From NCBI GenBank assembly GCA_017548225.1, contig JAFYMV010000260.1, positions 1-11,259 of the forward strand: 11,259 bases of DNA. The letters run 5' to 3'. Of this stretch, positions 1 through 7,461 are shown one piece after another (within the stretch, counting starts at the first letter, position 1; each line of letters begins with the position of its first letter). Origin of the DNA: Bacteroidaceae bacterium. GTDB taxonomy: Bacteria; Bacteroidota; Bacteroidia; Bacteroidales; Bacteroidaceae. Both the position numbers and the translations under genes were made by a program. Below the pieces are notes generated by a model. That model worked only from the letters and a program-made list of their open reading frames with translations, did not search any database and was not told where the DNA came from.

Positions 1-1614
1 AGGAGCGTCAAATGAGCGCACTAGCAGAGAACCTTTGTCTACTGTCAGGTTACCATCGGTAGTAACACCGCGTGAACGCGAATCGAGTCCATCACTCTCA
101 TGAGTAGCCCCCGACGCCACTACAGTAACACGACTATTCTTTAAGGAAACATCACCTACATTATTGATGCCTTTGCTACCAGTTCCAGTACTCTTGACAC
201 CGACAATCATATTCTCAATAGTAAGCGCACCTTTACTACGGACACCGGCCGAAGAAGAAAGTTCACCCTCCTCATAGAGTGCACCACCTTCCGTAAAGGC
301 AGTAATCTTACCACCCGTGAGCGACATATTACCCTCGCTCATCAGCGCTTTAGAGCCAGCGCCTTTAGTCGTGGCCTGCACGATTCCGCCCGTCATACTA
401 ATTGTAGACATTGCACGCAGAGCATGCCCTTTATCTCCTGTAGTAGCCACCTTGATGAGGCCACCCTTAATATTGATATCAGGACTAATATTGTCATCTA
501 TAACGCCAGTATCTTCATCTCCTTCATACGACGCTGCAATACCCTCATCACCAGCTTGGATATTGAGTTTACCCGCTCCTATCTCTATATAGCCTTCACC
601 TACATCTATACCATCTTTACCGGCATTGATAGCAAGTTCGCCACCATACATAAAGAAATAGTCTTTGGTACTGATACCATCACTCCCTGCATTAATCGTA
701 AAATGGCCATCGCGAATACGCACATAGTCGTCGCTGGCAATACCATGTTTATGGTAGCTCTTCACATTGAGTGAGCCCTTACCCGAAAAGACGAGTTGTC
801 CCTCACTAAAGAAGGCTCCCTTCTTTTGTTCTGCTTTGCCATCTTCTCCTCCTTCCAACTCCTCTTCCGTAAACTCATACTCCTTATTGGCATCCTCAAG
901 GTAATTGGTTGTACCATCGACCAACTCGACAAACATGGTTTTACCCGACTGGATATTGATAGCAGGACCTGTAGGATTAGTGATGCTGACACCATCAAGA
1001 GTGATACGGGTTTTCTTTTCCGAATAGAGTTTGAAAGAGCCATTGATGGTAGAGCCTTTTAAGGTATAGCCCATCTTTGACGAGAGGGCTCTCACCGTAA
1101 CATGAGATCCGTCAACACTTATGATTGCTTGCGGCGATGATGCTACACCAACTAATGCAACTAGATTCACCACCTCATCATTCACCAATACTAAGTCATC
1201 TTTATACTCTATTTTGACAGTGGTATTTACTATATATTCCTCGAAATCACCATAGCAGTCGTGCTTCTCATCGGTTATCTTTTCTTCATTAACAGTTGTG
1301 TATGAGGTATCATCAACAGGATCAATGACAACATCTACCTGAAGCCCATCATAACTATACTTACCTTTATACGCACCGCTTTGCGCAAACTCTACCGATT
1401 CAACACCATCAATAGCATAGGTTGCGCTATGAGCACCTCTTGTAACATACAAAAGTGTAGCATCTTCGTTGAAAGACATCTCGGTATCCAACCCACTAAA
1501 ATAGGCAATAGAGCCATCTTTACACACCACGCGGAAGTCGGCAACTTCAGCCATATCAGCCCACGACATCATAGTCACCACGAGGGCAAAAGAAAAGAGT
1601 ATCAATCGTTTCAT
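1..1614 (-). CDS. Exported beta-helix carbohydrate-binding domain protein (Cthe_2159-like), C-terminus cut by window
   Basis: The frame is open from ATG 1614 to the window edge, giving 538 codons without a stop. Residues 1-20 form a signal peptide. Residues about 27-76 form a small beta-rich module also present in the upstream gene. From about residue 185 onward the protein consists of short repeated strands with GG turns and 'NAG-DGI' motifs (about 305-360, period 22-23 residues), typical of a right-handed parallel beta-helix. The pattern fits the carbohydrate-binding Cthe_2159 family, whose founding member from Clostridium thermocellum binds cellulose and acidic polysaccharide. An acidic insertion lies near residues 243-262. 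The start overlaps the stop of the upstream gene by 4 bp (ATGA), so translational coupling is likely. It is the last gene visible in the VTC/DUF4956 operon. The inferred role is a surface or periplasmic polymer binder. The family call rests on repeat pattern and context; the C-terminus and any sorting signal are not visible. Confidence 0.8.
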   Translation of the reverse strand, partial: MKRLILFSFALVVTMMSWADMAEVADFRVVCKDGSIAYFSGLDTEMSFNEDATLLYVTRGAHSATYAIDGVESVEFAQSGAYKGKYSYDGLQVDVVIDPVDDTSYTTVNEEKITDEKHDCYGDFEEYIVNTTVKIEYKDDLVLVNDEVVNLVALVGVASSPQAIISVDGSHVTVRALSSKMGYTLKGSTINGSFKLYSEKKTRITLDGVSITNPTGPAINIQSGKTMFVELVDGTTNYLEDANKEYEFTEEELEGGEDGKAEQKKGAFFSEGQLVFSGKGSLNVKSYHKHGIASDDYVRIRDGHFTINAGSDGISTKDYFFMYGGELAINAGKDGIDVGEGYIEIGAGKLNIQAGDEGIAASYEGDEDTGVIDDNISPDINIKGGLIKVATTGDKGHALRAMSTISMTGGIVQATTKGAGSKALMSEGNMSLTGGKITAFTEGGALYEEGELSSSAGVRSKGALTIENMIVGVKSTGTGSKGINNVGDVSLKNSRVTVVASGATHESDGLDSRSRGVTTDGNLTVDKGSLLVRSFDAP

Positions 1615-2075
1615 GGTCTCACAAATTTAAGAGTTTCATTTCCTGTTACAGCTACATATACCCCTACAGGCAGATGTGCCACATTAATAACTGAAGAGGT
1701 TATCGTCTGCACATGCGAGAGCACACGAGTGCCGTCAATACTGTACACTACTACTGATGCACCCGGCTGTACACAAGCCACCAATGACTCTGTTTCAGAA
1801 GAATAGACAAGTACATTCTCTTCGGACGGAGTCGCGACACCACTCTGTAACCCATAAAAAGAGATACGCTGGATATCTTTGATTGCGATAGTATTCTTCA
1901 CCGCATCTCCGACACGAAACTCCATCTGACCATTTGAGAAGGTCATCTTGCACGAAGTATAATCAAGTTCCTCAAACTTGGTTTCGCCACCAGCAGTATG
2001 CACAATCATTTGCTGTGCATGAACTTGCATCACCCCAGCAAACAAAAGAACCAATAAAACATGTAGATATTTCAT
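1611..2075 (-). CDS. Small exported protein with T9SS type A-like C-terminal sorting domain
   Basis: This is a 154-residue protein. Residues 1-20 are a clear signal peptide ending VHA. Residues about 23-73 form a beta-rich module with hydrophobic strands, a central 'ELD' and a terminal 'RISF' strand; the same module opens the downstream beta-helix protein. Residues about 86-154 resemble the T9SS type A sorting domain: 'VVVYSIDGTRV', then 'LPVGVYVA' and a terminal 'LKFV' strand. Almost nothing lies between the module and the sorting-like domain, so the usual large passenger is absent. The gene is 20 bp downstream of the DUF2490 gene and its TGA overlaps the next ATG. If T9SS is present, the product would be exported and cell-surface attached. 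Specific function is unknown. The sorting-domain call is by motif and lacks a family score. Confidence 0.72.
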   Translation of the reverse strand: MKYLHVLLVLLFAGVMQVHAQQMIVHTAGGETKFEELDYTSCKMTFSNGQMEFRVGDAVKNTIAIKDIQRISFYGLQSGVATPSEENVLVYSSETESLVACVQPGASVVVYSIDGTRVLSHVQTITSSVINVAHLPVGVYVAVTGNETLKFVRP

Positions 2076-2095
2076 AGTTTTCTAATTACTCGTAT

Positions 2096-2995
2096 TTAAA
2101 ATTCAAAGGCATAGCCAATACCCAGAACATGACCGCTTGCCTCATCCATGTCAGCATAATCTTGATAACGATAATAAACGGTCAACTTATGCTCCTTATT
2201 AATCTTATAATCCGTACCTATGGTATAGCGCACCTTGTTATAAGCGAAGGAATTATCGAGTTCATTATACACCTCTAACTCGGCAAAAGGTTCAAATGGG
2301 CTCTTCTTTATGTCATAGCTCACGGCAAGACGAGTACGCAATTTATGGTCATTCTTCGGATTCTTCGTATCAGTCATATAGCTATAATCCTCACTCTCTG
2401 GATCTTCATCGAGAATATATTCAGGAATCAACTCGGATAGCAGTTCGGGATAATAATCATAGAAAGCCTCATAGGCTGTATTATGATACCAGCGTTCACG
2501 CTCGCAATAAGCACCCATACGATGAGTGAACTGATAGCGTTCACGCAGCGAAAATTTAAAGCGTCCCAACTTAAAAGACCCCGTAAGCGAAGCTGTTGCA
2601 CGATGACGGGTATACCAATAGGGGGCATCTACATTCATATGCTTGGGAACAGGAGTACCATCCTTATATTGTTTATAGCTACCATCTTCATTAGTGCGAT
2701 ACTTGATAGTAGTTTCACCCATACCATGCATCGACATTACAGAGTAACCCACATCAGCCTTTAGGAAGGGTACCTTTTTATTCTTGTACGAAAGACCTAT
2801 TCCCGTAGCAATACGCTCGGTTTGAGACGACATATCCTGCGTACGATACTCACCCTCCAATGAGAGTTCCAACTGTTTATTAAGTTTGGTAGAGGCCTCA
2901 ATACTGCTCCACACCCCAAAATCACTTTGTGCTATTGCTACGGAGGTGGCCAACAATAGGCATCCTGTACCTAAAAATCTTCGGAGACTTTTCAT
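2096..2995 (-). CDS. DUF2490 family outer-membrane beta-barrel protein
   Basis: This is a 299-residue protein with a signal peptide at residues 1-22 (cleavage expected at AIA-Q). The mature part is made of alternating amphipathic strands rich in Tyr and Arg. It includes 'LELSLEGEYR' near 42-51, 'FKFSLRERYQF' near 146-156 and 'LTVYYRYQDY' near 271-280, and ends 'GIGYAFEF', a terminal-aromatic outer-membrane barrel signature. This matches DUF2490, a family of predicted outer-membrane proteins without a defined substrate. An acidic, Tyr-rich segment (about 180-206, with the run DEDPESED) is probably a surface loop. The gene is 40 bp downstream of the DUF4956 gene and 20 bp upstream of the small sorting-domain gene. 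Context suggests it supplies the outer-membrane step of the operon's pathway; that role is inference. Confidence 0.82.
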   Translation of the reverse strand: MKSLRRFLGTGCLLLATSVAIAQSDFGVWSSIEASTKLNKQLELSLEGEYRTQDMSSQTERIATGIGLSYKNKKVPFLKADVGYSVMSMHGMGETTIKYRTNEDGSYKQYKDGTPVPKHMNVDAPYWYTRHRATASLTGSFKLGRFKFSLRERYQFTHRMGAYCERERWYHNTAYEAFYDYYPELLSELIPEYILDEDPESEDYSYMTDTKNPKNDHKLRTRLAVSYDIKKSPFEPFAELEVYNELDNSFAYNKVRYTIGTDYKINKEHKLTVYYRYQDYADMDEASGHVLGIGYAFEF

Positions 2996-3035
2996 AGTTT
3001 CACAAATTAAGGGATTAACTTAAATGGTATTAGAA

Positions 3036-3773
3036 TCATCCCATCTTGGGCAATCGTCCCACATGGTCGACACTATTAATCTCATTGCTCAATGGTTCAT
3101 AGTACACCTTTACTATAGCGGTATCTTTGGAGAAGTCAATAGCGCCCACCTCTACACGAAGAATATCCAATCCTGTACGCTTCTTCAGATCCTCGATGAG
3201 TTCACCTTCCTTGTCGGGCATGATAAGACTTACATTATCATACATCATCAACTTGGTCGCCACATGCTTTACCCAACGATGGCTCTCGCACACCCAAATA
3301 GACAGGAGGAACAGCAAGTTAGTGGCAAGCAACTCGACATAGCTGATGCTGGTAGCCAAGCCGTTGATGGCACTAACCGCAATGATAAGAAACAAATAGG
3401 TCATCTCACGAATGGGCACTGACTCCGTACGGTAACGAATGATACCAAAGATAGCAAAAAGTCCTAACGCAAAGCCAATCTTAAGTTTTACACCACCCAT
3501 AAGAAAGATGAGCAGGAACACACTGATAGAGATGAGAATAAAGGTAAAGAAATAGTCGCGACGCTTACTTTTAGGATAGTAGAATGCACGCACGATGAGA
3601 CCAATAACCGCAGTATTGAGCAAGAAGCGGATGAGCAACTCGGCAAGACCTTGCCAATCAGCCCACAACGCAGGCAGTACCTCCGCACCAGTTTGTGTAT
3701 CAGCACCTAACTCTTCGGCTGCCATAAGGAGTGTTTTAGCACCTCCTGCAATAAGGCTTAATAGATTTCCCAT
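3036..3773 (-). CDS. DUF4956 family integral membrane protein
   Basis: This is a 245-residue protein. About five hydrophobic segments are visible, near residues 46-62, 74-92, 97-112, 125-142 and 145-162. They are followed by a soluble C-terminal domain (about 172-235). The segment from 'GLFAIFGIIRYRTESVPI' (104-121) into 'REMTYLFLIIAVSAINGL' (122-139) is the conserved core of DUF4956. The N-terminal 40 residues are less typical of the family, but no better start is evident: ATG 3773 sits 4 bp after the upstream stop. DUF4956 genes are commonly found next to VTC-domain genes, as here, and the two products probably work together at the cytoplasmic membrane. A role as the membrane channel or anchor for the polymerase product is inference; no biochemical function is established to my knowledge. 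Confidence 0.88.
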   Translation of the reverse strand: MGNLLSLIAGGAKTLLMAAEELGADTQTGAEVLPALWADWQGLAELLIRFLLNTAVIGLIVRAFYYPKSKRRDYFFTFILISISVFLLIFLMGGVKLKIGFALGLFAIFGIIRYRTESVPIREMTYLFLIIAVSAINGLATSISYVELLATNLLFLLSIWVCESHRWVKHVATKLMMYDNVSLIMPDKEGELIEDLKKRTGLDILRVEVGAIDFSKDTAIVKVYYEPLSNEINSVDHVGRLPKMG

Positions 3774-3777
3774 AATT

Positions 3778-4551
3778 TTAATATTTTTTTAGTAGTTTAT
3801 CAATCTTTTTAAAGCGCGGCTTGAAACGATTACGCTTGAGATTCGGATTCGTAAGCGCCGACCCGATGCAATATTTACTAAAACCTGAAGGCTTGATGCG
3901 TAGCTCGCGCAACATCTCCTTCACGGGCGAATACACATTACCATCGCGCTTGAGCTCAATGATGACAAGGCGATCAAAAGTGTCATGAATATCAGTCTCC
4001 CAATGATGAAACTTCACATGGCAGTCAATAGTAAGGCGCTCGGTCTTCGCCATATTGACCAAGGTAATGCGTTCAAAGCGATTTTCCACTTTAGGAACAA
4101 GATCAGAAAGTAGATAGCGGGAGTACTTTGCCAACAGCATATTTCCATCATCCTCATGCAATGTATGGATGCCGCCAACCGTCATGCGCTTCTTTTTAGT
4201 GCGCCCATGATTATTCTTATTCTTAACCTCCAGGAAGGTATCTCCCGAATCAAGGTATGTGCGCACGCGCACCTTCTGCCTCACAAGACGGCCATTGTGG
4301 TGCATCGTATACATTTCCTCATCAGGAGTGTCTAAATAGATGGTGTGATAGCGACTGTATCGCTTACTCTCAATCTGCTGCACCATGTATTTTCCCTGCG
4401 CCAATACGAGCAGTTGCTCCAACTGACCAATGGTCGCCAAGTATTTCTTGTCGATACGATTCATCAGCTTGATACCACTCATTTCATCAAGAGAGATGGC
4501 AGGCAACTGGTCTAGCAGGTGCAATATCTGTTGTTCCATAGTATTAGACAC
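3778..4551 (-). CDS. VTC domain protein, predicted polyphosphate polymerase
   Basis: This is a 257-residue soluble protein spanning a single VTC domain, the catalytic tunnel-fold domain of the eukaryotic VTC4 polyphosphate polymerase, which makes polyphosphate from ATP. The basic and acidic residues expected to line the tunnel are present: R32-x-D-K35-K36-Y, R91/K93/R95/R97 in 'RQKVRVRTY', E108 and K110 in 'LEVKNK', K119-R122, E199 and K201 in 'IIELKRDG', and K220/S225/K226 in 'KPSGFSKY'. There is no SPX domain and no membrane helix, unlike yeast VTC subunits. The last 19 residues hold ten Lys/Arg. It is the first gene of the minus-strand operon, with DUF4956 starting 4 bp after its stop. ATG 4551 is used; Met5 (4539) is an alternative start. 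Polymer identity is inferred from the family. Confidence 0.88.
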   Translation of the reverse strand: MSNTMEQQILHLLDQLPAISLDEMSGIKLMNRIDKKYLATIGQLEQLLVLAQGKYMVQQIESKRYSRYHTIYLDTPDEEMYTMHHNGRLVRQKVRVRTYLDSGDTFLEVKNKNNHGRTKKKRMTVGGIHTLHEDDGNMLLAKYSRYLLSDLVPKVENRFERITLVNMAKTERLTIDCHVKFHHWETDIHDTFDRLVIIELKRDGNVYSPVKEMLRELRIKPSGFSKYCIGSALTNPNLKRNRFKPRFKKIDKLLKKY

Positions 4552-4567
4552 ACAACGCAGTGGTGTG

Positions 4568-4593
4568 CAAATATACAGATATTTTCAATATCT
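4568..4593 (-). promoter_or_regulatory. Putative promoter -7 box and adjacent inverted repeat upstream of VTC operon
   Basis: On the minus strand, 4575-4568 reads TATATTTG, a perfect match to the Bacteroidota -7 box TAnnTTTG. A good TTTG/TTG -33 element at 19-21 bp spacing is not visible. Instead a perfect 7-bp inverted repeat, AGATATT-ttc-AATATCT, occupies 4577-4593 directly upstream of the -7 box, where it could act as an operator. The box is 16 bp from ATG 4551, so the leader would be short. The box match is seen directly; operator function is inference. Confidence 0.45.
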
Positions 4594-4658
4594 ATAAGCG
4601 TAAACGAACAAAAAAACATCAAATACCCTCTTTATGATACATATATATAGGTCAACTA

Positions 4659-4689
4659 TTGCAAAAAAGAAAAAAAGCGCCTACCTTTG
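4659..4689 (+). promoter_or_regulatory. Bacteroidota-type promoter for frr-rsgA
   Basis: TTG at 4659-4661 and TACCTTTG at 4682-4689 match the -33 and -7 elements (TTTG and TAnnTTTG) with a 20-bp, A-rich spacer. Transcription would begin near 4696, about 36 bases before the frr ATG at 4732. Confidence 0.65.
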
Positions 4690-4731
4690 GCTTTACAACT
4701 CATGAACTAAAAACTCATAAATTCAAAAGAT

Positions 4732-5283
4732 ATGCAAGAATATTTGAACGAAGCACAGGAGATGATGGAAATGTCTATCCTCCATGTAGAAGACGAACTC
4801 GCCCGCATCCGTGCCGGCAAAGCCAACACTCGTATCCTTGACGGCATTCGCGTAGACTCATACGGCAGCATGGTACCCTTGAGCAATGTAGCCTCGGTAA
4901 CCACTCCCGATGCGCGCACTATCGCCATCAAGCCCTGGGACAAAAACATGATTCGCGTTATCGAGAAGGCTATCATCGACTCTCCCGTAGGCATCATGCC
5001 CGAGAACAATGGTGAAATCATCCGTCTCGGTATCCCCCCTCTCACAGAGGATCGTCGTAAGCAACTCGCCAAGCAATGTAAAGAGGTGGCAGAGCATGCA
5101 AAAATCAGTATCCGCAACGCTCGTCGCGACTGCATCGATGCGCTGAAGAAGGCTGTTAAGGACGGCATGCCTGAAGATGTACAGAAAGATGGCGAAGAGA
5201 AGCTCCAAAAATTGCACGACAAGTACATCAAGAAGGTAGACGACCTCTACGCTGACAAGGAAAAGGAAATCATGACCGTATAA
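4732..5283 (+). CDS. frr: Ribosome recycling factor
   Basis: RRF splits post-termination ribosomes together with EF-G in the cytoplasm. The 183-residue length is close to the usual 185. The sequence shows the diagnostic pattern: an N-terminal helix leading to '[18 protein letters not shown]' (about 22-39), the beta domain '[16 protein letters not shown]' followed by '[14 protein letters not shown]', then '[19 protein letters not shown]' (96-114) and the long C-terminal coiled helices ending 'EKEIMTV'. ATG 4732 gives the standard RRF N-terminus. A promoter lies just upstream, and the stop overlaps the rsgA start by one base (TAATG), so the two genes are co-transcribed and probably translationally coupled. 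Both products act on the ribosome. Confidence 0.97.
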   Translation: MQEYLNEAQEMMEMSILHVEDELARIRAGKANTRILDGIRVDSYGSMVPLSNVASVTTPDARTIAIKPWDKNMIRVIEKAIIDSPVGIMPENNGEIIRLGIPPLTEDRRKQLAKQCKEVAEHAKISIRNARRDCIDALKKAVKDGMPEDVQKDGEEKLQKLHDKYIKKVDDLYADKEKEIMTV

Positions 5284-6215
5284 TGCTTGGACTTGTAATC
5301 AAGAATACCGGCAGCCAATATATCGTAAAGACCGATGAGGGCGCCCTCATTGACTGCCGCATCAAAGGCAATTTCCGACTCAAAGGCATCCGTAGCACCA
5401 ACCCTGTGGCCGTAGGCGACAGGGTTGTGCTCACAGAGCCTATTGATGGCATTGCCTATATTACCGCCATTGAGGATCGTCGCAACTATATCATCCGCCG
5501 CGCCTCAAACCTATCGAAGCAGTCGCACATCCTTGCCGCCAATGTAGACATGTGCCTGCTCATCGTTACCATCAATTACCCAGAGACCTCTACAACATTC
5601 ATTGACCGCTTCCTTGCTACTGCCGAAGCCTATCGTATCCCCGTACATATCGTATTCAATAAGGTAGACCGCTACGACGATGCAGAGCGTCGCTACCTTG
5701 ACGCCATCGTACACCTTTACCACACCATCGGATACGAATGTTCCTGCGTATCGGCACTCAACAATGTCGGTCTCGACGAGGTGCGTGCCGCCCTCAAAGG
5801 CAAGACCACTCTACTATCGGGCAACTCTGGCGTAGGAAAGAGTACTCTCATCAATGCTCTACTCCCCGATTTGCGTCTGCGCACAGCTGAGATATCAGAG
5901 CGCCACAATACAGGTATGCACACCACGACCTTCTCAGAAATGTTCCCCTTCGGTGAAGACGGATGGCTCATTGACACTCCAGGAGTAAAGGGCTTTGGTA
6001 CCTTTGATATGGAAGAAGAAGAAATAGGGCACTATTTCCGTGAGATATTCGCCATTTCGGCAGACTGCCGCTACGGCAACTGCACCCATACCCACGAGCC
6101 ACACTGTGCTGTGCGCCAAGCCGTAGAGGAAAGCCGTATCAGCCAATCGCGCTATGCTTCATACTTGAGCATGCTTGATGACAAAGAAGAGGGAAAGTAC
6201 CGCGAAGGGTATTAG
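5283..6215 (+). CDS. rsgA: Ribosome small-subunit-dependent GTPase A
   Basis: RsgA is a circularly permuted GTPase that checks late maturation of the 30S subunit. The 310-residue protein has the expected order: an N-terminal OB fold (about 1-65), G4 'NKVD' (126-129), G1/P-loop 'GNSGVGKST' (180-188), a G2 threonine cluster 'HTTT' (213-216) and G3 'DTPG' (231-234). The C-terminal zinc finger has ligands C262, C267, H269 and C275 (CX4CXHX5C). All key residues are intact. It starts at ATG 5283, overlapping the frr stop by one base. The stop at 6213-6215 faces the convergent MauE-type gene across 13 bp, with no obvious terminator hairpin between them. Confidence 0.97.
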   Translation: MLGLVIKNTGSQYIVKTDEGALIDCRIKGNFRLKGIRSTNPVAVGDRVVLTEPIDGIAYITAIEDRRNYIIRRASNLSKQSHILAANVDMCLLIVTINYPETSTTFIDRFLATAEAYRIPVHIVFNKVDRYDDAERRYLDAIVHLYHTIGYECSCVSALNNVGLDEVRAALKGKTTLLSGNSGVGKSTLINALLPDLRLRTAEISERHNTGMHTTTFSEMFPFGEDGWLIDTPGVKGFGTFDMEEEEIGHYFREIFAISADCRYGNCTHTHEPHCAVRQAVEESRISQSRYASYLSMLDDKEEGKYREGY

Positions 6216-6228
6216 TCAACAACAGACA

Positions 6229-7461
6229 CTAAAGCATTATAAGCAGCAGCAGTGGAAGGAACATGCACACCCCTGCGGCCATACGCTTCATCAGCATTTC
6301 GCGCGGTGTAATCACCAGCGCATCATTGCGTTCTATAGAAATCTCCAACTGTTCATCACGAGGCAGGTCTGCCGCACTCCATTTGCCCACGATTGTAGCA
6401 TCCTTCAGAACTATCAGCCCCGCATTGGAGCGTATCATCGTCTTGAGCAATGTTTCATCAGCATTCAGACAAGGATAAGAGGCTCCCGTATGCTCGCTCC
6501 ACTCATCAACAGCCTTTGCGTTTGAAGATGTCAACATATAGAAAGCATTATCGCTCACCTTGGCATAGTCATGCAAGTCATTGATTACATCAAGCAATCC
6601 TTCATTTGTGCGCTTAAGATTGCGCGCTACTAAAAAGAAAGTATAGCCGGGACGCTCAAGAACATCCCATGTAACATCTTCACCCTCAAGCGTAGACAAA
6701 CTAAAGTCTGTAATGGGAGGCACATAGCCTTTGCTTACCAATCGGTTTTCACGACGCACAAGATGCCAAGTAGAATCAGGATAGTCATCAAAAGTAAAGG
6801 TACGCTGTTCGCCATCCTTTTCCATCACAAAGAGATATTCATACTCATCTTGTGAAGCATCCTCAGGGACAATCATACCCTCAACAATATTCGTACCTAC
6901 CGCATAGGAACGAAAATCCCACACTGGAAGATGGCGCAGGTTATGCAGCATAAATAAGAATATAGACAATCCTGCAAAGACAAACACGAGCCATTGCGTA
7001 CGCTCTGGAACAATACGACATACGCGCTTATGACATAGCAACACCACGATAGCCATCACAAGCAATGCCAAATTCTTACCAAAGGTTTGCCAATGGGTTA
7101 GCAGCAAGGCATCTCCAAAGCAGCCGCAATCGCTAATGGGATTGGTCAACGCCAACACCAAAGTGAACGGAGTCATTACGGCCAGGAAGGCAATCATCAG
7201 CCACAAGTAGAAGCGGCGGTAGAGTCCGAAGAATAGAGCTATGCCCATCACATACTCCAATGCTATGAGCCCCCAGGCCCCCAGCACCAATAAGGCCGGA
7301 GCTACCGACCATCCGAAAGCCTCGGCATAATCGGTCAACTTATACACCGTACCCATAGGATCTACGGCCTTCACAAGTCCTGAGAAAGCAAATACCAAAG
7401 CCAGCGTAAAACGCAAGGCATTAATGGCGATGTTCGATGCTATTTGAGCAGGTTTATTCAC
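6229..7461 (-). CDS. MauE/DoxX-type membrane protein with thioredoxin-like C-terminal domain
   Basis: About 410 residues. Four N-terminal membrane helices (about 15-145) carry 'AFSGLVKAVDPMGTVYKLTDY' features and the MauE-type cysteine motif 'SDCGCFGD'. A further hydrophobic helix (about 160-175) leads into a soluble domain, and a last helix lies at the C-terminus. The soluble part (about 250-375) resembles a thioredoxin-like fold ('FFLVARNL', 'GLIVLKDATIVGKW') but lacks a CxxC pair; one Cys remains in 'SYPCLN'. The role is probably redox-linked and membrane-bound, with no known substrate. The start is uncertain: no in-frame ATG exists near the N-terminus. GTG 7461 (taken here) and TTG 7470 are both possible, each overlapping the DUF1599 stop, so coupling to that gene is likely. 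It converges with rsgA across 13 bp. Confidence 0.8.
   Translation of the reverse strand: MNKPAQIASNIAINALRFTLALVFAFSGLVKAVDPMGTVYKLTDYAEAFGWSVAPALLVLGAWGLIALEYVMGIALFFGLYRRFYLWLMIAFLAVMTPFTLVLALTNPISDCGCFGDALLLTHWQTFGKNLALLVMAIVVLLCHKRVCRIVPERTQWLVFVFAGLSIFLFMLHNLRHLPVWDFRSYAVGTNIVEGMIVPEDASQDEYEYLFVMEKDGEQRTFTFDDYPDSTWHLVRRENRLVSKGYVPPITDFSLSTLEGEDVTWDVLERPGYTFFLVARNLKRTNEGLLDVINDLHDYAKVSDNAFYMLTSSNAKAVDEWSEHTGASYPCLNADETLLKTMIRSNAGLIVLKDATIVGKWSAADLPRDEQLEISIERNDALVITPREMLMKRMAAGVCMFLPLLLLIML

Noticed and set aside
1..800. Recurrent short DNA patterns that could suggest a repeat array or CRISPR
   Set aside because: The periodicity comes from codons of beta-helix repeats; units are imperfect and there are no identical direct repeats with unique spacers.
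317..1062. Several short reading frames on both strands over the first kilobase
   Set aside because: They overlap the continuous minus-strand beta-helix frame that runs off the window; its signal peptide and periodic repeats make it the real gene.
1622..1629. TAAATTTG on the minus strand, a match to the -7 box, before the beta-helix gene
   Set aside because: It lies inside the upstream coding sequence only 8 bp from the ATG and has no -33 element at the right distance.
4707..5231. Long minus-strand reading frame (174 codons) across frr
   Set aside because: It is antisense to an unmistakable ribosome recycling factor, shows low-complexity Ser/Arg-rich composition and has no family pattern.
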